Origin: Siphonodentalium dalli
Taxonomy: Eukaryota > Mollusca > Scaphopoda > Gadilida > Siphonodentaliidae
DNA: 64,000 bases
Assembly (NCBI GenBank): GCA_032622095.1
Contig: CP136068.1
Span: 118,221,509 to 118,285,508, forward strand
Direction: 5' to 3'
This document shows, piece by piece, positions 23,889 through 36,100 of this stretch. How positions within the stretch are numbered: the stretch's first letter is position 1; each line of letters starts with the position of its first letter. The position numbers and the translations under genes were made by a program. Below the pieces are notes generated by a model, which did no database searches, was not told where the DNA came from, and saw only the letters and a list, made by a program, of their open reading frames with translations.

Positions 23889-25982
23889 ATGCCTTCAAAT
23901 TGTTGCGTACCACTTTGTAAGAATATTATTGGAGGACACCGATTCCCGAAAGACAAAGAGTTGCGGAAGAAATGGATTATTGCCGTCAAACGAAATATAC
24001 CTGGATCTTCCGAACAATGGACACCTGCTTGCCAAAAAGGAGATCCCGTCGTTTGCCGTTATCATTTTCAGGAATCAGACTACAAAACTACCTTAATGGG
24101 TAAGTACAAATACTTTATTGTGTGTACATTGTATATAAATAAATAATCTTAAATGCTCGGTTCCTATGTATGCAAAGTCGATGTAAACAAAACGTGACCT
24201 AATTCCACTGTACCGGTATACCATATTGAAAAGGTGTCGATAGCCGTATAGGTCTATATATTATATAATACACAGTCAATGTATAGAATGTAAGACCGTT
24301 TATAGACAAATATGGCACACACTGTCTATTATTCCTTGTGATTGCATCTTTAAAATAAATTTTCTAGGTCTATAAACGGTGTTACATTTTATAACTTGAT
24401 TGCACATTATGTACATGTACTATGTGCATGCACCTGTATACTATATAGCTATATATAGTGTGGCATGTGTATATCCCAGCATCGGGCAAGAGGGTTAGTG
24501 TGCCTAACGTGAACCCTAAATGACATTTAGAACAATATATAAACTTTTCCTGGCTGTCCCTTATACATGTAGGTATTTCTGTTTGACATGTACCATACAT
24601 ATTTTGCTAACATTATTAAAGCAGGTGTTTTAATGGCAAACTATCACGGATGTGTGAGGAGTGAAATACAGTGTCACCATTATATCCCTTAATCATAAAC
24701 TTAATTAAAAATTTAATCACAATAATTTTCAACATTAAACATTTAATTTATACATAACTTGAATACGCATGCATTTATTTACACAATAATATTGGTGGCG
24801 CTGTCTGACATGTTTATGTTTTTTTCAGGTGAACGCCGCAGACTGAAGGATGGTGCTGTCCCTTCACAATTCGAATTTAGAAAGCCAGTAACTCCATGTC
24901 AGGCAGACAGAAAAAAGAGGGCACATAAACGGCAAAAACGTGACCATTCCGACTCGACTCCAAACATACATAACATTCACCATACTGAAACTGTATGTGA
25001 CATCAGTCCTGATATACAGGATACTGTTCCAGACCAAGCAATACATGTACAGGATGCATCAGTACAATGTGATAGGCTATTAAGATTCGGGATAGATAAA
25101 TTCATCACTCAATCAGAATCAATACAGTACTACACAGGTTTCGATGACTATGAACATTTCTGCTTGTTTTTCAATGTGCTTGGGCCTGCAGCTCATGATT
25201 TGAAATATAAGTGCCAGGTTCTTTCGGCAATGGATCAGCTTTTCATGACTCTCATGAAACTCAGACAGGACAAAGAGGACGTTGAACTTAGTATTTTGTT
25301 CAATATCAGCACTAGTGTTGTATCAAAAGTAGTGCTGACATGGATCAATTTTATGTACTTTCAGCTAAAAGAGCTTGACATCTGGCCATGTAAAGAAGCG
25401 ATTGATATGTATATGCCATCTGACTTTAGGCGTCTTTTCCCCGACACGCGTGTCATACTGGATGCCACAGAAGTTCCCGTGCAGAAGCCAGCTAATGTAG
25501 ATTCACAACAAGCAACATTCTCTCAGTATAAAAATACTAATACAGTGAAAACAATGATTGGATGTACGGCACGTGGACTAGTTTGCTTTATAAGTGATGG
25601 TTATGGAGGAAGTGCAACTGATCGACAGATTATGGAACGGTGTGATTTGTGTACAAGAGCGAAAGACATGTTCGATCCAGGTGATGCAATAATGGCGGAC
25701 AGAGGCATTATGGTCCAGGACTTGTTCGCACCCCATGATGTCAGAGTTAACACCCCGACAATGCTAAAAGGGAAAAGCCAGCTTGAACCGACTGAAGTTG
25801 TTCACAACAGGCGTGTAGCATCAAAACGTATTCATATTGAACGAGTTATCGGGTTGAGTAAGACATTTAAAATATTACAGAACAAAATACCAATGTGTAA
25901 GTTGAAAATGTCGTCACGTATTGTGTATGTTTGCTTCATTATAAGCAATTTTAGGCAGTCAATAGTTAATAAGATGTGCTGA
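23889..25982 (+). CDS. THAP domain-DDE transposase of the ISL2EU-like element
   Basis: Two exons, 23889-24099 and 24829-25982, joined through a donor ATGG/GTAAGT and an acceptor TTTTTTTCAG/GTG (phase 1), give 454 residues without a stop. Residues 1-85 are a THAP zinc finger: Cys5/6, Cys10, Trp29, Cys56-x2-His59, and the closing AVPSQF box, which is split by the intron. A helix-turn-helix segment follows near residues 222-246 (SILFNISTSVVSKVVLTWI). The DDE_Tnp_4-type catalytic core shows Asp282 (DATEV), Asp361 (ADRG) and Glu408 (IERVIG). It should bind the element ends and catalyse cut-and-paste transposition in the nucleus. The ATG at 23889 was chosen because it starts the THAP fold (MPSNCC). 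It converges on the YqaJ gene with a 333-bp gap. Confidence 0.92.
24100..24828 (+). other. Intron of the transposase gene
   Basis: 729-bp AT-rich intron bounded by GTAAGT and a T-rich CAG. It separates the THAP zinc ligands from the AVPSQF box; no other feature seen. Confidence 0.85.
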
Positions 25983-26315
25983 TGAAGTCAAATGAAAAAA
26001 TGTAACTATGTTTCCTGAAACCAAAGCTTTTTCATTCATGATACAAAACTGATGGTTCTGTCCCAAATGTCTTAAATTGGTGTGCTAACCACAAAGAGAG
26101 ATTGTTCAAAATTTCAGCTAGCAATATATAGCTAATATATAAAATATTAAATGGCTTTACATGTACTAATTAATTTAATTAATTGGATAAATTAAACTAC
26201 CAAATGTCTGACATTTTGACTATATTCATTAATCATGATACCATATTACATTGCACTTGTATATATTCGCTTGGTCAGGAAACAAGTTTCGTTTTATTCA
26301 TGTCAATCGAGCAAG

Positions 26316-28871
26316 TTACAGTTTACTTGCAACAAATTTTCTGTAATATTTACTGTAGAACAAATGCAGTTTTGGTATGAGTGAATGTTTACAAAATGTC
26401 TCATTATAGTTAATTCGCAATGCAAAAAAATCGACAGATGTCCAAACAATGAAATCACATTCCTTCTTCTGAGAAATGTGTAACTGGCCTTGAATTTGGG
26501 CATAGTACTTGTGTGTTTCTTTCAAAATCATATGTCCTCCTCTCATGCCAAGAAATGGAAAATACTTGGATGGAGTTATTTCCATGTTACTACCCGAAAA
26601 GGGACATTTAACCTCAATTATGACGCCGTCAGCTGTCATTCCGTCAGGAGAAGCTCCAAGGTATGGCACCGAGGGAAGTACAAACAGGCCACATTTCTTG
26701 ACATTCTTTTTGAATGTCTCCTCATACTGTGTGATGGCAACACTCTCATACAACCTGCCATGATTTACTGCGGGGTTTGTCAACATTTTGTTCTCATACA
26801 GGGACTGGCACAGTTTTGTTTTATTTCTCCTTGCTGTCATGCGTATAACTTCTCCAAATCTAGATGCCGTGATTCTTGTTGATCGTTCAGAATGCCATAA
26901 CTTGGATTGTGCCTGGTGTCGTGTCTTCTTTTCTATTTTTTGTACATCCATCATATCGACTGTGTTGGAGTTCTCAACTAACTGTTCATTGAGTGGTAGC
27001 AGGAGATAATCATGATCCAAAGAAGCAGCATGCACATCAGCCTTTACGTAGTTATACCTCATTGCTAGATCCTTCGAGTGATTACCACAATAATTTATTA
27101 CCAAATTCTGGACATAATCGTTGTATCCAGGTTGATTTCTATATTTTGGTGGACGAGGGTCACCCAATGGCACTGATGATTTCCCAGCCAAGTTCTCTAC
27201 TTTAATAGGGGACCCTGCAGTAAAGAGAATACTGACACTGAAAAATTAAACAACAGTGAACGCTATCATGGCTGACATGGTCATAAAACATGTTTCAATA
27301 TGACATACATATATGTGCCATATATAGTCCACACAAGTAACAACCTAATTTTGAGAAACATTTACATATAGATTGCGTGTATAGTATCATCGTATTTACC
27401 TTGATATCTCGACTTCGGCCGGTGAAATGTTTGTAAGCTCTCCGTGCATGTCCTGTCCACTGCAATTTTCCCCGTTTTGATAAAATCTATCAACATCATA
27501 CAAACAGCTGCCAGATGTTTGCATGTCCCATGGGGGCCTTTTCCTGCTGGACACTCACAATGGCTGTTTATAACTTCAGCGGAGTCTGATTTCAAGGCGA
27601 GCCGATATGAATATGATACCTGGAAAAGGGAGGTTATATAATGTATGCACAGGTGTAAATTGTTCACAGGTGCATGCACATGTAAATACCATATGTCCTA
27701 GGTTATGATAATACCTGTATCACGTTACATGTACCATACAATAGTCGAGACAAAAGTCATGTGATACTTATGTTGTCTATGTTTTAAAATATGACTTTAA
27801 ATAATTTTTCTTATCTTACGTTATGTTCTCAGCTAAAACGGTATTGTATTATGTTGAATGCAAGTTGTTTTAAAACATTGCTAATGAAAAATAAATTTTA
27901 CATTTATCGGTATAATTGACTGCTTATAGTGTTTATGGGGAAAACGTAGTTCCATCATTGTTCAGAAAATATCTGACCGCCACGCTGATACATATGATTG
28001 GAATCACTGGTCATTTCAAATTCACACTTACCTTTTTCTTCATAGCTGCCCTAACCATTCCCGAGAAGTAGCATGATTCATCTGTATTAGTCGTGCTGCA
28101 TGCCTCGACTCGATTGCTGTCAAATAGCAGCCGACCTTTGGTTATGGCCTTCAAATCCCCTGCTGATTCATTGTCCATGACCATTCTGTATTTAAAATAA
28201 CTATCAACATGCTGTTGTGTTAGCTGTGGAATTTTCAGCTGGTGCTCACGAGTCAGCTGTTGGAAACCCGCAACTGGCCAGTCTGTGATAATCACTTCTG
28301 GCAAAATCACTGGACTTCCGGAGAAGTTATTGTTTCGTTCATATGCAATCAACCTGTAATGAAAAATTAGATAGCGTGTCTGAGAAAAAAACAACAACAG
28401 TTTGAATGAAAATAATAAAGATAATACTACAATTTGATACTATAATTTCATTCGATGATATCGATATACATGCGACATCCATGACTATTGTAAACAAATG
28501 ATTTTACCACGAAAACTTTCCATTTGTTTGAAATAACGCGTATCCGGCGAGTATTCCAGCATATTTAGTTTATCATTTAATTTTTTAAATTCCTTGAAAA
28601 ATAATAAGTTTACCCATGATTATATATGGACAAAATTCTAATAACTTGTCTCAATTTCCAATTAATATCCCGATTAGAACATTGCGTCGGCGAATAAGAC
28701 AACGAAATATGCAGGTGAAATCGGCTCGTGAATATATATATATAGAATGTGAACACATGGCACCTACCTTTCCACTAAGTTCTCTTTTCTGCCAGAAACA
28801 ACAGATCCACGCCTGGAAAGTTCAATCTTTAGCTGTTGAACAGTTAATTTTCCAAAATCTGTCGTAGACAT
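26316..28871 (-). CDS. SAP-SWIM-YqaJ nuclease-like protein of the ISL2EU-like element
   Basis: Four exons on the minus strand: 28768-28871, 28032-28353, 27400-27619 and 26316-27214. Donor/acceptor pairs are canonical and the phases agree (2, 0, 1). Together they give 514 residues with no internal stop. Residues ~9-40 are a SAP DNA-binding helix pair (LTVQQLKIELSRRG, GRKENLVERL). A SWIM zinc finger uses Cys163-x-Cys165 ... Cys175-x-His177. The C-terminal YqaJ (lambda-exonuclease-like) domain shows GRLYE (368-372), SPDG (404-407), EVKCP (416-420) and YYAQIQGQL (452-460), the metal-binding nuclease signature. Its role in transposition is unproven; end processing or gap repair is a guess. The start ATG at 28871 is the first in-frame Met ahead of the SAP motif. 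Neighbour: the convergent transposase. Confidence 0.9.
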
Positions 28872-29092
28872 AACGGAAATATTGCCGAAAATAGTTATTT
28901 TAGCGCTGATAGATTTGTCTTGGAACACGTTTTGCTGACAGGGTACTTCGTTTTCACATAGTAAACAAAGCCGATAAAGCGAATACTGCGATGCCGTATT
29001 ATTAACAGTATCACCTATAGTGCACATACGCCATCTGGTGCTGGCTTGCGCGGTGCTTCCCATTGAGAGGAGTTTTATCGGATTGAGTACCT

Positions 29093-29775
29093 TTAATATT
29101 GACATGTGGATGGGAACGAGTGATTTTGGGTCGTTCGGCCAAAAAACATGGCCACCAGCAGCCATTTTGGATTTTACTCTTTGCATGACTAAATCCTTTG
29201 TCGCGGGCTACAGGTTGTAGCTTTGGTCTGATCTTTATGAAATTTGTCATGAATATTGATATTGACATGTATATGGGAACGAGTCATTTTGGGGGTCATA
29301 CGGCCAAAAAACATGGCCGCTGGCAGCCATCTTGGATTTCAAAATTCAATCCATTGGCACAGGCTACAGGTCGTACTGTTTGTCTGATCATCATGATATT
29401 TATCATGGCTGTTAATATTAACATGTAGATGGGGACGAGTCATTTTGGGGTCGTTTGGCTAAAAAACATGTCCGCCAGCAGCCATATTGGATTTTACTCT
29501 TTGCATGAATAAATCCTTTGGTGCGGGCTACAGGTCGTAGCTTTGGTCGGAACTTCATGAAATTTGTCATGTATGTTAACAATGACATGTAGATGGGGAA
29601 ACGAGTCATTTTGGGGTCGTTCAGCCGAAAAACATGGCCGCCAGCAGCCATCTTGGATTTTACTCTTTGCATGACTAAATCCATTGGCACAGGCTACAGG
29701 TCATACCTTTAATCAGATCATTATGAGATTTGTAAAGGCTGTAGATGGGAACAAGTCATTTTGGGGTATGCCCCT
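29093..29775 (+). repeat. F2 array, right remainder after the ISL2EU-like insertion
   Basis: It continues the interrupted B unit with TTAATATTGACATGTGGATG and then four alternating A/B units, breaking off at 'cattttggggtatgcccctt' without the standard F2 tail. Confidence 0.8.
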
Positions 29776-29939
29776 TTTTTCACTTAGATTTTACCTGATA
29801 TGCGGTTCCCAGATGATAACTTTAGATTGAATCGAGTGACTGAACCAAATTTGGTAACTACTAACAATATAGGCATGATCACCAGAATTCGCAGGAAAAT
29901 GTTCGGACACCATATGGACTTGCTGTCTATAGCAAGATG

Positions 29940-30340
29940 TCTCTTGATGATAACAAGCCTGCTAATGAATCCAGAGATGGTATGGTTATAACTGTTGTGT
30001 GTCTGGAGAATATCGTTATTATTTATCTGTATAAACCACTGAAAGTTCCATGTAGGAAACTGTGCAAACCTGCAAAGGATTCTATGCAAATATAAGAATA
30101 AACAGGAGCGTCTGATTATGGGTGATGTCAATGTGGATTGGAATTTACATTCTGCTGACAAACATTCTCTACAAAACTGTCTTGTTGCCAAAGGATTTCA
30201 TCAGATTTTATCGAAATCCACTACAGATTATGGTTCATGTATTGACTTAATCTTTACAAACAAGGAAAATGTGCATTCCTGTGTTTCGGAAGTATACTAT
30301 TCATACCACAAACTTGTTTGGATTGGATGGAATGATTGTT
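29940..30340 (+). pseudogene. Fragment of an AP-type endonuclease (EEP) domain of a retroelement or Helentron
   Basis: Two frames together show an EEP core: RDGMVITVVCLENIVIIYLY, then (other frame) KNKQERLIMGDVNVDWN and STTDYGSCIDLIFTN. The GD-x-N-x-D and IDLIFTN motifs are typical of the endonuclease encoded by LINEs and by Helentron-type rolling-circle elements. A frameshift separates the two parts, and nothing of an RT or helicase is nearby, so it is a pseudogene. A related snippet occurs at 50229-50335. Both snippets adjoin F2 array ends. Confidence 0.6.
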
Positions 30341-30544
30341 GATCTGGTTATTTCTCACTGGTAACAAGGTATATTAATTTCAACTTAAATTGTTTATATT
30401 TTTAGGTTTCTGATTGCTAAAAAAAATTTGGTATGTGAATTTTTCAGTCAAAAATACCGCACTTGAAGTTAATGTGTTTTATTTTTGTTATTATCTCATC
30501 TTAAGTCAAAGGTTTCAAACAAAGGAATTAAACCTTGCCCCACT

Positions 30545-30656
30545 CTACTCCAGAAACGGGCATATTATGCCACACCCTGACGGCGTGCTCTTGTTTATCA
30601 TTCTATTGACTGCTTAGCATCTAATTAGTGCCACCCCAAGTTTAGTTACAGTGTCA
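30545..30656 (+). repeat. Isolated F4 tail and F2 tail fragments
   Basis: 30557-30595 ('gggcatattatgccacaccc', 'gctcttgtt') matches the F4 tail at 42678-42715. 30634-30656 ('gtttagttacagtgtcatta') matches a degenerate F2 tail. Confidence 0.5.
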
Positions 30657-31255
30657 TTATACCCCCCGCAACGAAGTTAGGGGGGGTATACTGGAGTCAG
30701 CTTGTCCGTCGTCCGTCCGTCCGTGGACACAAATTTGTCTGGAGTTTTTCTCAGTCGTTTTTTGATCAATTTCCGTGAAACTTGGCACAGACATCAACCA
30801 CCATGGGAAGTTATTATTATTGGGAACCTGTGCACCTGCGATTATGACATCTGTCGGACTTTTTTTGGTGGAGTTATCCCCCTTTTTTTGACTTAGAAAC
30901 TTTTTTTGCAACATGCATAATTTTGTCCGAGCTTTTATTCCTACATTATTCGGTCAATGTTTTTTAATCTTGGCACTGTTATTTAGTACCATGGGAACCT
31001 GTGCACCTGCTATTATGACGTCTGTCTGACATTTTTTGTGTGGAGTTATTCCCCTTTTTCGACTTGGAAATTTTTTCGCAACATACATAATTTTGTCCAA
31101 GCTTTTATTCCTACATTTTTCGGTCAATAGGTTTAAGATTAGGGTTATGGTTGTACACCTGCAATGGGAACTGTTAATTTATTATTTTAACTAAATGTTT
31201 ACTGACATTTGAAACATCTTAGTATTTTAAAAACAGGGGGGTATCCGTAGTCCCT
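30657..31255 (+). repeat. F3 repeat element, copy 2
   Basis: Same head hairpin (ATACCCCCC ... GGGGGGGTATAC), 'gtccgtcgtccgtccgtccg' microsatellite, unit bodies and tail ('acaggggggtatccgtagtc') as at 19876-20622; shorter by about one unit. Confidence 0.75.
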
Positions 31256-31327
31256 AGTTGATACTTTCTTTACATTTATGATATAAATAAACAACACAAA
31301 AAATAAATTTTATTAATATATCTACAG

Positions 31328-31449
31328 ATTCTGACCAGAATCTAAGAAAGAAGTTATTGTCTCAAATTAAAAAAGACATACGAGCTGATGAGAAAGAGAA
31401 AGTAGAAAGGGAAAAAAGAGAATCGATGCTAGAAGAAAGTTTCCAAGAT
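31328..31449 (+). CDS. STING C-terminal helix exon (STING unit 1, continued)
   Basis: The acceptor TATCTACAG/AT and donor CAAGAT/GTGAGT bound 122 nt. Only the frame entered in phase 1 is open, which is exactly the phase left by the exon ending at 18265; it leaves in phase 0. The 40 residues begin SDQNLRKKLLSQIKKDI and continue as a highly charged Lys/Glu helix. They line up with the human STING end of the ligand-binding domain ('...slsqevlrhlrqeekeev'). That alignment plus the phase match is my reason for linking it to 18100-18265 over a 13-kb intron. If the donor is not used, the frame reads on into an F1 fragment and stops at 31680, which would make this a terminal exon. Confidence 0.65.
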
Positions 31450-31522
31450 GTGAGTATGTTCGGGTCATGCAAGGTCCTCGCTGACCAAAAAGAAAAAAAT
31501 CCTGAGTTTATTTGGACATTTT

Positions 31523-31700
31523 CAGCTCACCTGAGACGAAGTCTCCGGTGGAGCTATAGTCATCAATCCTCCTCCATCGTCCATCCATCAACATCTTCTC
31601 CAGTACCACAAGTTTGGAGTGGATGCTTTCTAGTGGATTTGGATTCAGATTTGTTCATACAGGGCCACCAGGTCAAATAGGTGTGGAATCAATGACCTAA
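31523..31700 (+). repeat. F1 head fragment
   Basis: 'tcagctcacctgagacgaag', a degenerate CCATCCATC microsatellite and about 100 bp of F1 body, directly followed by an F2 head at 31711. Confidence 0.7.
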
Positions 31701-33308
31701 CTCTATCCTTTTTAGCTCAACTTTACTTTGTAAAGTTTGAGCTATTGCCATGGCTTTGTCGTCCTTCGTCCGTGTGCGCGTGTGTGCGTAAGGCGTCAAC
31801 AATGCAGTCTACAGGTCGTACCTTTGGTCGGATCATTATGAAATTTGTCATAGCTGTTGACATCAACATTTAGACCAAAATGATTAATTTTGGGGTCATT
31901 CGGTAAAAAAACATGGCCGCCAGTGGCCATCTTGCATTTCAAAATTCAATCCATTAGCACGGGCTACAGGGCGTACTCTTTGTCTGATCGTCATGAAATT
32001 TGTCATGGATGTTAATTTTGACATGTAGATGGGAACGATTAATTTTGGGGTCATTTGGCCCAAAAACATGGCCGCCAACAGGCATCTTTGATTTCACTCT
32101 TTGTATGACTAAATCCTTTAGCACGGGCTACAGGTCGTACCTTTAGTCTGATCATCATAAAATTTGTCATGGCTGTTGAAATTGGAATGTAGATGGGAAC
32201 GAGTCATTTTGGGGTCATTCGGACAAAAAACATGGCCACCAGCGGCCATCTTGGATTTCAAAATTCAATCCATTAGCACGGTCCACAGGTCGTACTGTTC
32301 GTCTGATCATCATGAAATTTGTCATGGATGTTAATATTGACATGTAGATGGGAAACGAGTAATTTTGGGGTCATTCGGCCCAAAAACATGGCCGCCAGCA
32401 GCCATCTTGGATTTTACTCTTTGTATGACTAAATTCTTTAGCACAGGCTACAGGTTGTACTTTTAGTCTGATCATCATAAAATTTTTCATGAATGTTAAT
32501 AATGACATGTAGATGGGAACGAGTCATTTTGGGGTCATTCGGTCAAAAAACATGGCCGCCAGCAGGCATCTTTGATTTTACTCTTTGTATGACTAAATCC
32601 TTTAGCATGGGCTACAGGTCGTACCTTTAGTCGATCATCATAAAATTTGTCATGGCTGTTGAAATTGGAATGTAGATGGGAACGAGTCATTTTGGTGTCA
32701 TTCGGACAAAAAACATGGCCACCAGCGGCCATCTTGGATTTCAAAATTTAATCCATTAGCACGGTCCACAGGTTGTACTGTTCGTCTGATCATCATGAAA
32801 TTTGTCATGGATGATAATATTGACATGTAGATGGGAATGAGTCATTTTGGGGTCATTCGGTCAAAAAACATGCGGCCAGCAGCCATCTTGGATTTTACTC
32901 TTTGTATGACTAAATTCTTTAGCACGGGCTACAGGTCGTACCTTTAGTCTGATCATCATCAAATTTGTCATGGATGTTAATATTGACATGTAGATGGGAA
33001 CGAGTAATTTTGGGGTCATTTGGCCCAAAAACATGGCCGCCAGCAGCCATCTCGGATTTTACTCTTTGTATGACTAAATCCTTTAGCACGGGCTACAGGT
33101 CGTACCTTTAGTCCGATCATCATAAAATTTGTCATGGCTGTTGAAATTGGAATGTAGATGGGAACGAGTCATTTTGATGTCATTCGGCCAAAAAACATGG
33201 CCGCCAGCAGCCATCTTGGATTTTACTCTTTGTATGACTAAATTCTACAGCACGGGCTGCAGGTCGTACCTTTAGTCTGATCATCATAAAATTTGTCATG
33301 GATGTTAA

Positions 33309-35295
33309 CTCTTTCACCACCGCAGCCCGCTTTAGCGGGCACGACGTAATTTACGTTCAACACCACAGCCCGCTTTAGCGGGCTGTGATGTTCAATTCCA
33401 TTCGGCGATTTTAAACCGCACACTATCCGCTCTAAACATAAAACCATACAATATCCTGGTTCGAGAAGGGCTTTCTCGGTGCCCCTTGCAATCAATCGTT
33501 ATGATTGATAAAAAATATAAGAAATAAAATCGTCTCCAATGCTGTTCTAATTGCTGGAAATCACCGACCCGAAATCACGAAATTCCACGTGTGTTTACAA
33601 AGACGCTACGAAACAAAGCACCTTGTCAACATGAAAATTTAGCCGCGATGATCACTAAAGATAGTCTCTAGTTATCACGTAATTCTTGTCAGCAGTAATG
33701 TTACTTCATGTGTGTTATATTTGTGTCAACAAAGCATTTTCACATCCAAATTCATTGTATTGATTGTTAATAAAGTTGCTCGATGGTCGAATTGCGCGCG
33801 AAAAGTAAATTCCGTGACCTCGTTTCATGCATTGAAAGGAAGCAAGTTACGTCATCAAATTACACATATATACAGTCTATTTGCAAGTGTTCAGGAAGTC
33901 ATAATTTTATAATTCAAGTTATTCTACGCAAGGAACAAAAGTATATTAAACATTTCCACACGGGACACTTTACCGGGCTACGACGTTCGTCTCCTGTTCC
34001 GCAATTTTAAATTATACGCTGTGTGCTCTAAAAATAGAAAACTGGTAAACCCCGGTTTTGAGTATGCGTCCTTCGTTGTCGTTTGGCAATGGAATGTGGT
34101 TTTGACAATAATCGATAAACGATGTCAGATGACGAATTTTCTGATGAAGATTTCTATGAAGCATTAAATGGCACGGATTTCTTTGATAATATGTTGTTCA
34201 ATTTGCAGTCCAGCATTCACCAAATCATAAAACTATGTGATTGCTATAGAGAAACTCGAGCTAGATATGCCCAAACATTTGCCTGCAGTATAACGCATAA
34301 TTTGAGTAATGTTGGGATAATTCCAAGACGTTTGACTTGACAGCCAGACAAATTTTTCAATGGGATTTCACAAGTTCAAGGTAATTACTCTTCTACACAT
34401 TCAAGTCAAAACATGGCGCGATTTAGCCAGAAATAATTTGTGTTGAAGAATTTTTTTTTTTTTTGTGGGATTTCATGCTGAAATTTTCGGCATAGCCAAG
34501 CTGATGAAGTTCACTGCATGATATCACTTTGGATGTTTCCATGAACAATAGGATTCAATTATATTTGAAAAGTCCCACCTTTTATTTGATCAAGCAACTG
34601 GGGTAATATTAATAATTCATTGGTCAGAATTTGCTAAAAGTAACTCAAAATCCTGCGTATTTGATATATTTCACATAATACTAATCTGGTTGCCATGGCA
34701 ACGGTGTAAATGAACGTAGGCTTTTCTTTGCCACATGTAATGTGGGTACTGTGTACTCCGTGCAGGTCCCAATATTACTATCATTAGGGAAAACGTCATT
34801 TATGTAATGACTGTACTCAGCGTGAAACATTATTGAGTTGTCCAGAAACTCAGTTTCTCTAAAATTCACACTTTTGAAATGATTGGTATATGAGCCAGTT
34901 CGGTTGCCATGACAACAAGAAGTGCCAATTCCACATACCACAGAGGGTGGTATACAATTGTAAATGTTTGCAGTTGTGTTTGGGGGGGGATAGTTTACCC
35001 CATACTAAATAGTTTGTACTTTTTATACACTAAATCATGAATTTTATTCTTAATATTCAATAACAGCCTGATTTGGTTGCCATGGTAACCATAATGAAGT
35101 GACATCATTCTTCCATGGGTCTTCCAAATGAATGGGTAGTCATCACTGGTCATAAAAATATATTGGTTTATATGCATATGGTTCCCACAAACTCTACTAT
35201 GAGTGCCCTACATTTGAGACCCAGACTTTCCATAAATACTGCTGTAAACCCGGTGTCGCAACCAATTTATCTCTGTAAACTTGGTGGTGAAAGAG
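33309..35295. mobile_element. Non-autonomous piggyBac-like element, 1987 bp, in a TTAA site
   Basis: TTAA (33305-33308 and 35296-35299) flanks inverted ends CTCTTTCACCACC. Removing the insert restores GATGTTAATATTGAC of the F2 unit. The left end carries two copies of the palindrome AGCCCGCTTTAGCGGGCT, often seen in piggyBac-type ends. The interior is mostly non-coding; GGTTGCCATGG-like words recur at 34689, 34902 and 35079. TTAA specificity and TIR form point to piggyBac. Confidence 0.75.
34122..34340 (+). pseudogene. Possible N-terminal remnant of a piggyBac transposase
   Basis: A 72-codon frame starts MSDDEFSDEDFYEALNG. This acidic Ser/Asp/Glu N terminus is typical of piggyBac-family transposases. 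No DDD catalytic core follows before the stop, so it would be a deletion derivative. Weak evidence beyond its place inside a TTAA/TIR element. Confidence 0.35.
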
Positions 35296-36100
35296 TTAAT
35301 ATTGACATGTAGATGGGAACAAGTAATTTTGGGGTCATTTGGCCAAAAAACATGGCGGCCAGCAGCCATCTTGGATTTTACTCTTTGTATGACTAAATTC
35401 TTTAGCACGGGCTACAGGTCGTACCTTTAGTCTGATGATCATGAAATTTGGCCGAAAAACATGGCTGCCAGCAGCCATCTTGGATTTTACTCTTTGTATG
35501 ACTAAATCCTTTAGCACGGGCTACAGGTCGTACCTTTAGTCTGATCATCATAAAATTTGTCATGGATATTAACAATGTCATGTAGGTGGGAAACGAATCA
35601 TTTTGGGGTCAATCGGCCAAAAAACATGGCCACCAGCAGACATCTTGGATTATACTCTTTGTGTGACTAAATCCTTTAGCATGGGCTACAGGTCGTACCT
35701 TTAGTCTGATCATCATGAAATTTGTCATGGGTGTTGAAATTGGAATGTAGATGGGAAGAGTCATTTTGGGGTCATTCGGCCAAAAAACATGGCTGCCAGC
35801 AGCCATCTTGGATTTTATTCTTTGCATGACTAAATTCTTTGGCATGGGCTACAGGTCGTATCTTTTGTCGGATCTTCATGAAATTTGTGATGCATGTTAA
35901 CAATGACATGTAGATGGGAACGAGTCATTTTGGGGTCATTCGGCTAAAAAACATGGCTGCCAGCGGCCATCTTTGGATTTTACTCTAAAGTTGCATAACT
36001 AGGCCCAGTCAACTTTCCACATTCCTAATCACTCCATTGACTGTAACACATGAATTATTCCCTTTCCATGTTGAGCTACAGTGTCATTGACACTTTCATT

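Larger units (their letters stand above)
23274..29092 (+). mobile_element. Complete ISL2EU-like DNA transposon, 5819 bp
   Basis: Perfect 14-bp terminal inverted repeats AGGTACTCAATCCG bound the element. TTAA stands on both sides (23270-23273 and 29093-29096) and occurs once in the uninterrupted array unit (GATGTTAATATTGAC). The duplication is therefore TTAA, or TA with TIRs lengthened by AA/TT; the palindrome makes these indistinguishable. Inside are two convergent, intron-bearing, apparently intact genes: a THAP-DDE transposase (+) and a SAP-SWIM-YqaJ protein (-). This gene pair is what I know from the ISL2EU group of PIF/Harbinger-related transposons. The left 450 bp form a large internal foldback. 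A 480-bp derivative lies at 36424-36903. Confidence 0.85.
31711..36100 (+). repeat. F2 element with full head, array and tail (split by a piggyBac-like insertion)
   Basis: The head at 31711-31765 is a hairpin, AGCTCAACTTTAC-TTT-GTAAAGTTTGAGCT, followed by 'gtcgtccttcgtccgtgtgc'. About 15 A/B-type units follow. The tail at 36055-36100 ends in AAGTTGAGCTA-like sequence, the short palindrome AGTGTCATTGACACT and TTCATT. The head arm (TAGCTCAAC) is thus repeated inverted near the 3' end. Units at 33305-35299 are separated by the insertion described next. A second F2 element starts at the very next base (36101). Confidence 0.8.

Noticed and set aside
24759-25982. 407-residue open frame taken as the full transposase
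   Set aside because: Its first 24 codons are intron. A canonical acceptor at 24828 joins it in phase to the THAP exon 23889-24099.
31450-31680. Read-through of the STING helix exon as certain terminal coding sequence
   Set aside because: The frame runs into an F1 head after 31523, and a good GTGAGT donor precedes it. Kept only as an alternative.
31711-36100. F2 arrays as a CRISPR or satellite-like spacer array
   Set aside because: Units are 155-165 bp, contiguous, without unique spacers, in eukaryotic DNA with introns; they have transposon-type heads and tails.
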